From Desulfovibrionaceae bacterium UBA3823 (GTDB lineage: Bacteria; Desulfobacterota; Desulfovibrionia; Desulfovibrionales; Desulfovibrionaceae), in assembly GCA_002369295.1 (NCBI GenBank), contig DFDR01000202.1, positions 5,248 through 11,338 on the forward strand: a stretch of DNA of 6,091 nt. Reading direction: 5' to 3'. Below the pieces are notes generated by a model that worked only from the letters and a program-made list of their open reading frames with translations, searched no databases and was not told the origin of the DNA. Made by a program: the position numbers and the translations under genes. Of the stretch, positions 5,402 to 6,091 are shown piece by piece (positions within the stretch are counted from its first letter, which is position 1; each line of letters begins with the position of its first letter).

Positions 5402-5989
5402 GGGACGAATGTAGGAGGTGATGAGGGCGTCGTAGCGCGAGGTGGCGTCGAAGGCGCGCGAGGCCATGAGCTGGCGGAATTCCAGCGAGGAGCGCATGTC
5501 GTGGGCCTTGAGGTCGTTCATGGCGGGGCCGTACCACTCGGGCGAGGGCACCACCAGCACGGAGTGGTAGTTCTTGGCTGCCGCCCTGATCATGCAGGGG
5601 CCGCCGATGTCGATCTCCTCCACGGCCTGCTCCAGGGAGAGCTTGCGGGAGACGGCGCCGGCAAAGTTGTAGAGGTTGACGCAGACCAGATCGATGGGAA
5701 CGATGTCCATCTGCTTCAGGGTCTCGAGGTGCTCGGGGAGATCCTTGTTGCACAGGATGCCGCCGTGGATTTTCGGGTGCAGGGTCTTGACGCGGCCGCC
5801 CAGGATTTCCGGGAAGCCCGTCACGTCGCTCACCTGCTTGACGGGGAGGCCTGCGGCCTGCAGGGCCTTCATGGTGCCGCCCGTGGAGACGAGCTCCACG
5901 CCGATGCCGGCGAGGAAGCCGGCGAACTCGGCAAGGCCGGACTTGTCGGTGACGCTCAGGATGGCGCGTCGGATGGGAAGTAGATCCAT
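5399..5989 (-). CDS. purH: IMP cyclohydrolase, stand-alone PurH N-terminal domain
   Basis: The enzyme closes the ring of FAICAR to give IMP, the last step of de novo purine synthesis, in the cytoplasm. At 196 residues it is a complete MGS-like IMP cyclohydrolase domain without the AICAR formyltransferase part of the usual PurH of about 520 residues. Motifs are ILSVTDKSGL (10-19), STGGT (35-39), VTGFPEILGGRVKTLHPKIH (56-75), VNLYNF (104-109), EIDIGGP (125-131) and RAAAKN (135-140). K68 and K139 correspond to substrate-contacting positions in the bifunctional enzyme. The ATG is preceded by AAGGAG (5995-6000) with five-base spacing. It ends in TAG directly before the hflX ribosome site. It does not look broken: it stops at the domain boundary, and the sequence that follows is HflX, not transformylase. 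Formyl transfer to AICAR must be done by a separate gene elsewhere. Confidence 0.93.
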   Translation of the reverse strand: MDLLPIRRAILSVTDKSGLAEFAGFLAGIGVELVSTGGTMKALQAAGLPVKQVSDVTGFPEILGGRVKTLHPKIHGGILCNKDLPEHLETLKQMDIVPIDLVCVNLYNFAGAVSRKLSLEQAVEEIDIGGPCMIRAAAKNYHSVLVVPSPEWYGPAMNDLKAHDMRSSLEFRQLMASRAFDATSRYDALITSYIRP

Positions 5990-5994
5990 AGCAG

Positions 5995-6000
5995 CTCCTT
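5995..6000 (-). promoter_or_regulatory. Ribosome binding site of purH
   Basis: AAGGAG on the minus strand, five bases before the ATG at 5989-5987. It settles the purH start and shows that consensus ribosome sites with ATG starts are normal in this genome (the kdsD site is also AAGGAG). Confidence 0.75.
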
Positions 6001-6024
6001 GGTGGATGAAGCGGTGCGTCCCTT

Positions 6025-6081
6025 CCAGGCAGGCGCGGTGCAGACAGGCTTTGCCAGGCAGACTTGGGCCGGACAGACTTG
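6025..6081 (-). repeat. Four imperfect ~15-base repeats in the purH leader
   Basis: On the minus strand the unit (A)AG-Y-CTG-Y-C-Y-G-G recurs four times: CAAGTCTGTCCGG (6081-6069), CAAGTCTGCCTGG (6066-6054), AAAGCCTGTCTGC (6052-6040) and CGCGCCTGCCTGG (6037-6025). The shared GYCTG begins at 6078, 6063, 6049 and 6034, spacing 15, 14 and 15. The array ends 36 bases before the purH start and may extend beyond the window. It could be a regulatory binding array or simple repeat drift. Confidence 0.45.
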
Positions 6082-6091
6082 ATCCGGGCAG

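Noticed and set aside
4481..5983. A 500-codon plus-strand open frame antisense to purH and hflX
   Set aside because: The opposite strand encodes two clear enzymes with all family motifs. The antisense translation is Ala/Gly/Val/Leu-rich with no motif, a common artefact of high-GC codon bias.
1..6091. CRISPR array, insertion sequence, integrase, phage or toxin-antitoxin genes
   Set aside because: No long exact direct repeats with spacers, no transposase motifs and no terminal inverted repeats with target duplications were seen; the window is ordinary chromosome.

Overview
The window is about 6.1 kb of high-GC DNA from what looks like a Gram-negative bacterium. The best inference is a sulfate-reducing Desulfovibrio-type deltaproteobacterium. 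This rests on a stand-alone IMP cyclohydrolase in place of a bifunctional PurH, an HflX with the N-terminal GLKPSQ-type extension, and a KpsF/GutQ-type arabinose-5-phosphate isomerase implying lipopolysaccharide. The taxonomic call is inference only; no marker gene is present.

Layout. Bases 1-1920 hold a plus-strand cluster of three small genes: a YkgJ-type cysteine-cluster protein, an unrecognised 146-residue soluble protein and a five-repeat TPR protein. They are spaced 34 and 49 bases apart and look like one transcript, probably continuing from a gene to the left of the window. Bases 1921-2236 form a non-coding convergent junction with several inverted repeats. Bases 2237-5989 hold three minus-strand genes, in transcription order purH (IMP cyclohydrolase domain only), hflX (ribosome-associated GTPase) and kdsD. 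purH and hflX are tightly coupled; kdsD follows after a 396-base gap containing a 12-bp hairpin at the hflX stop codon, an AT-rich island with a possible promoter, and a 9-bp leader hairpin. Bases 5990-6091 are the purH leader, with four imperfect 15-base repeats.

The most notable observation is the start of hflX. The conserved N-terminal extension of the family is encoded in frame directly behind the purH stop codon, but no ATG, GTG or TTG lies in that stretch. An ATT codon six bases after a perfect GGAGG fits the expected start. If correct, this ribosome-splitting GTPase starts from AUU, the rare start codon known from infC (IF3), and is translationally coupled to purH. The usual start pick, a GTG further in, would drop 61 residues.

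Functionally the minus-strand genes are housekeeping: the last step of IMP synthesis, rescue of stalled ribosomes, and the first committed step of Kdo synthesis. The plus-strand cluster has no assignable pathway; a metal-binding YkgJ protein beside a TPR scaffold suggests an assembly or maturation role, but this is speculation.
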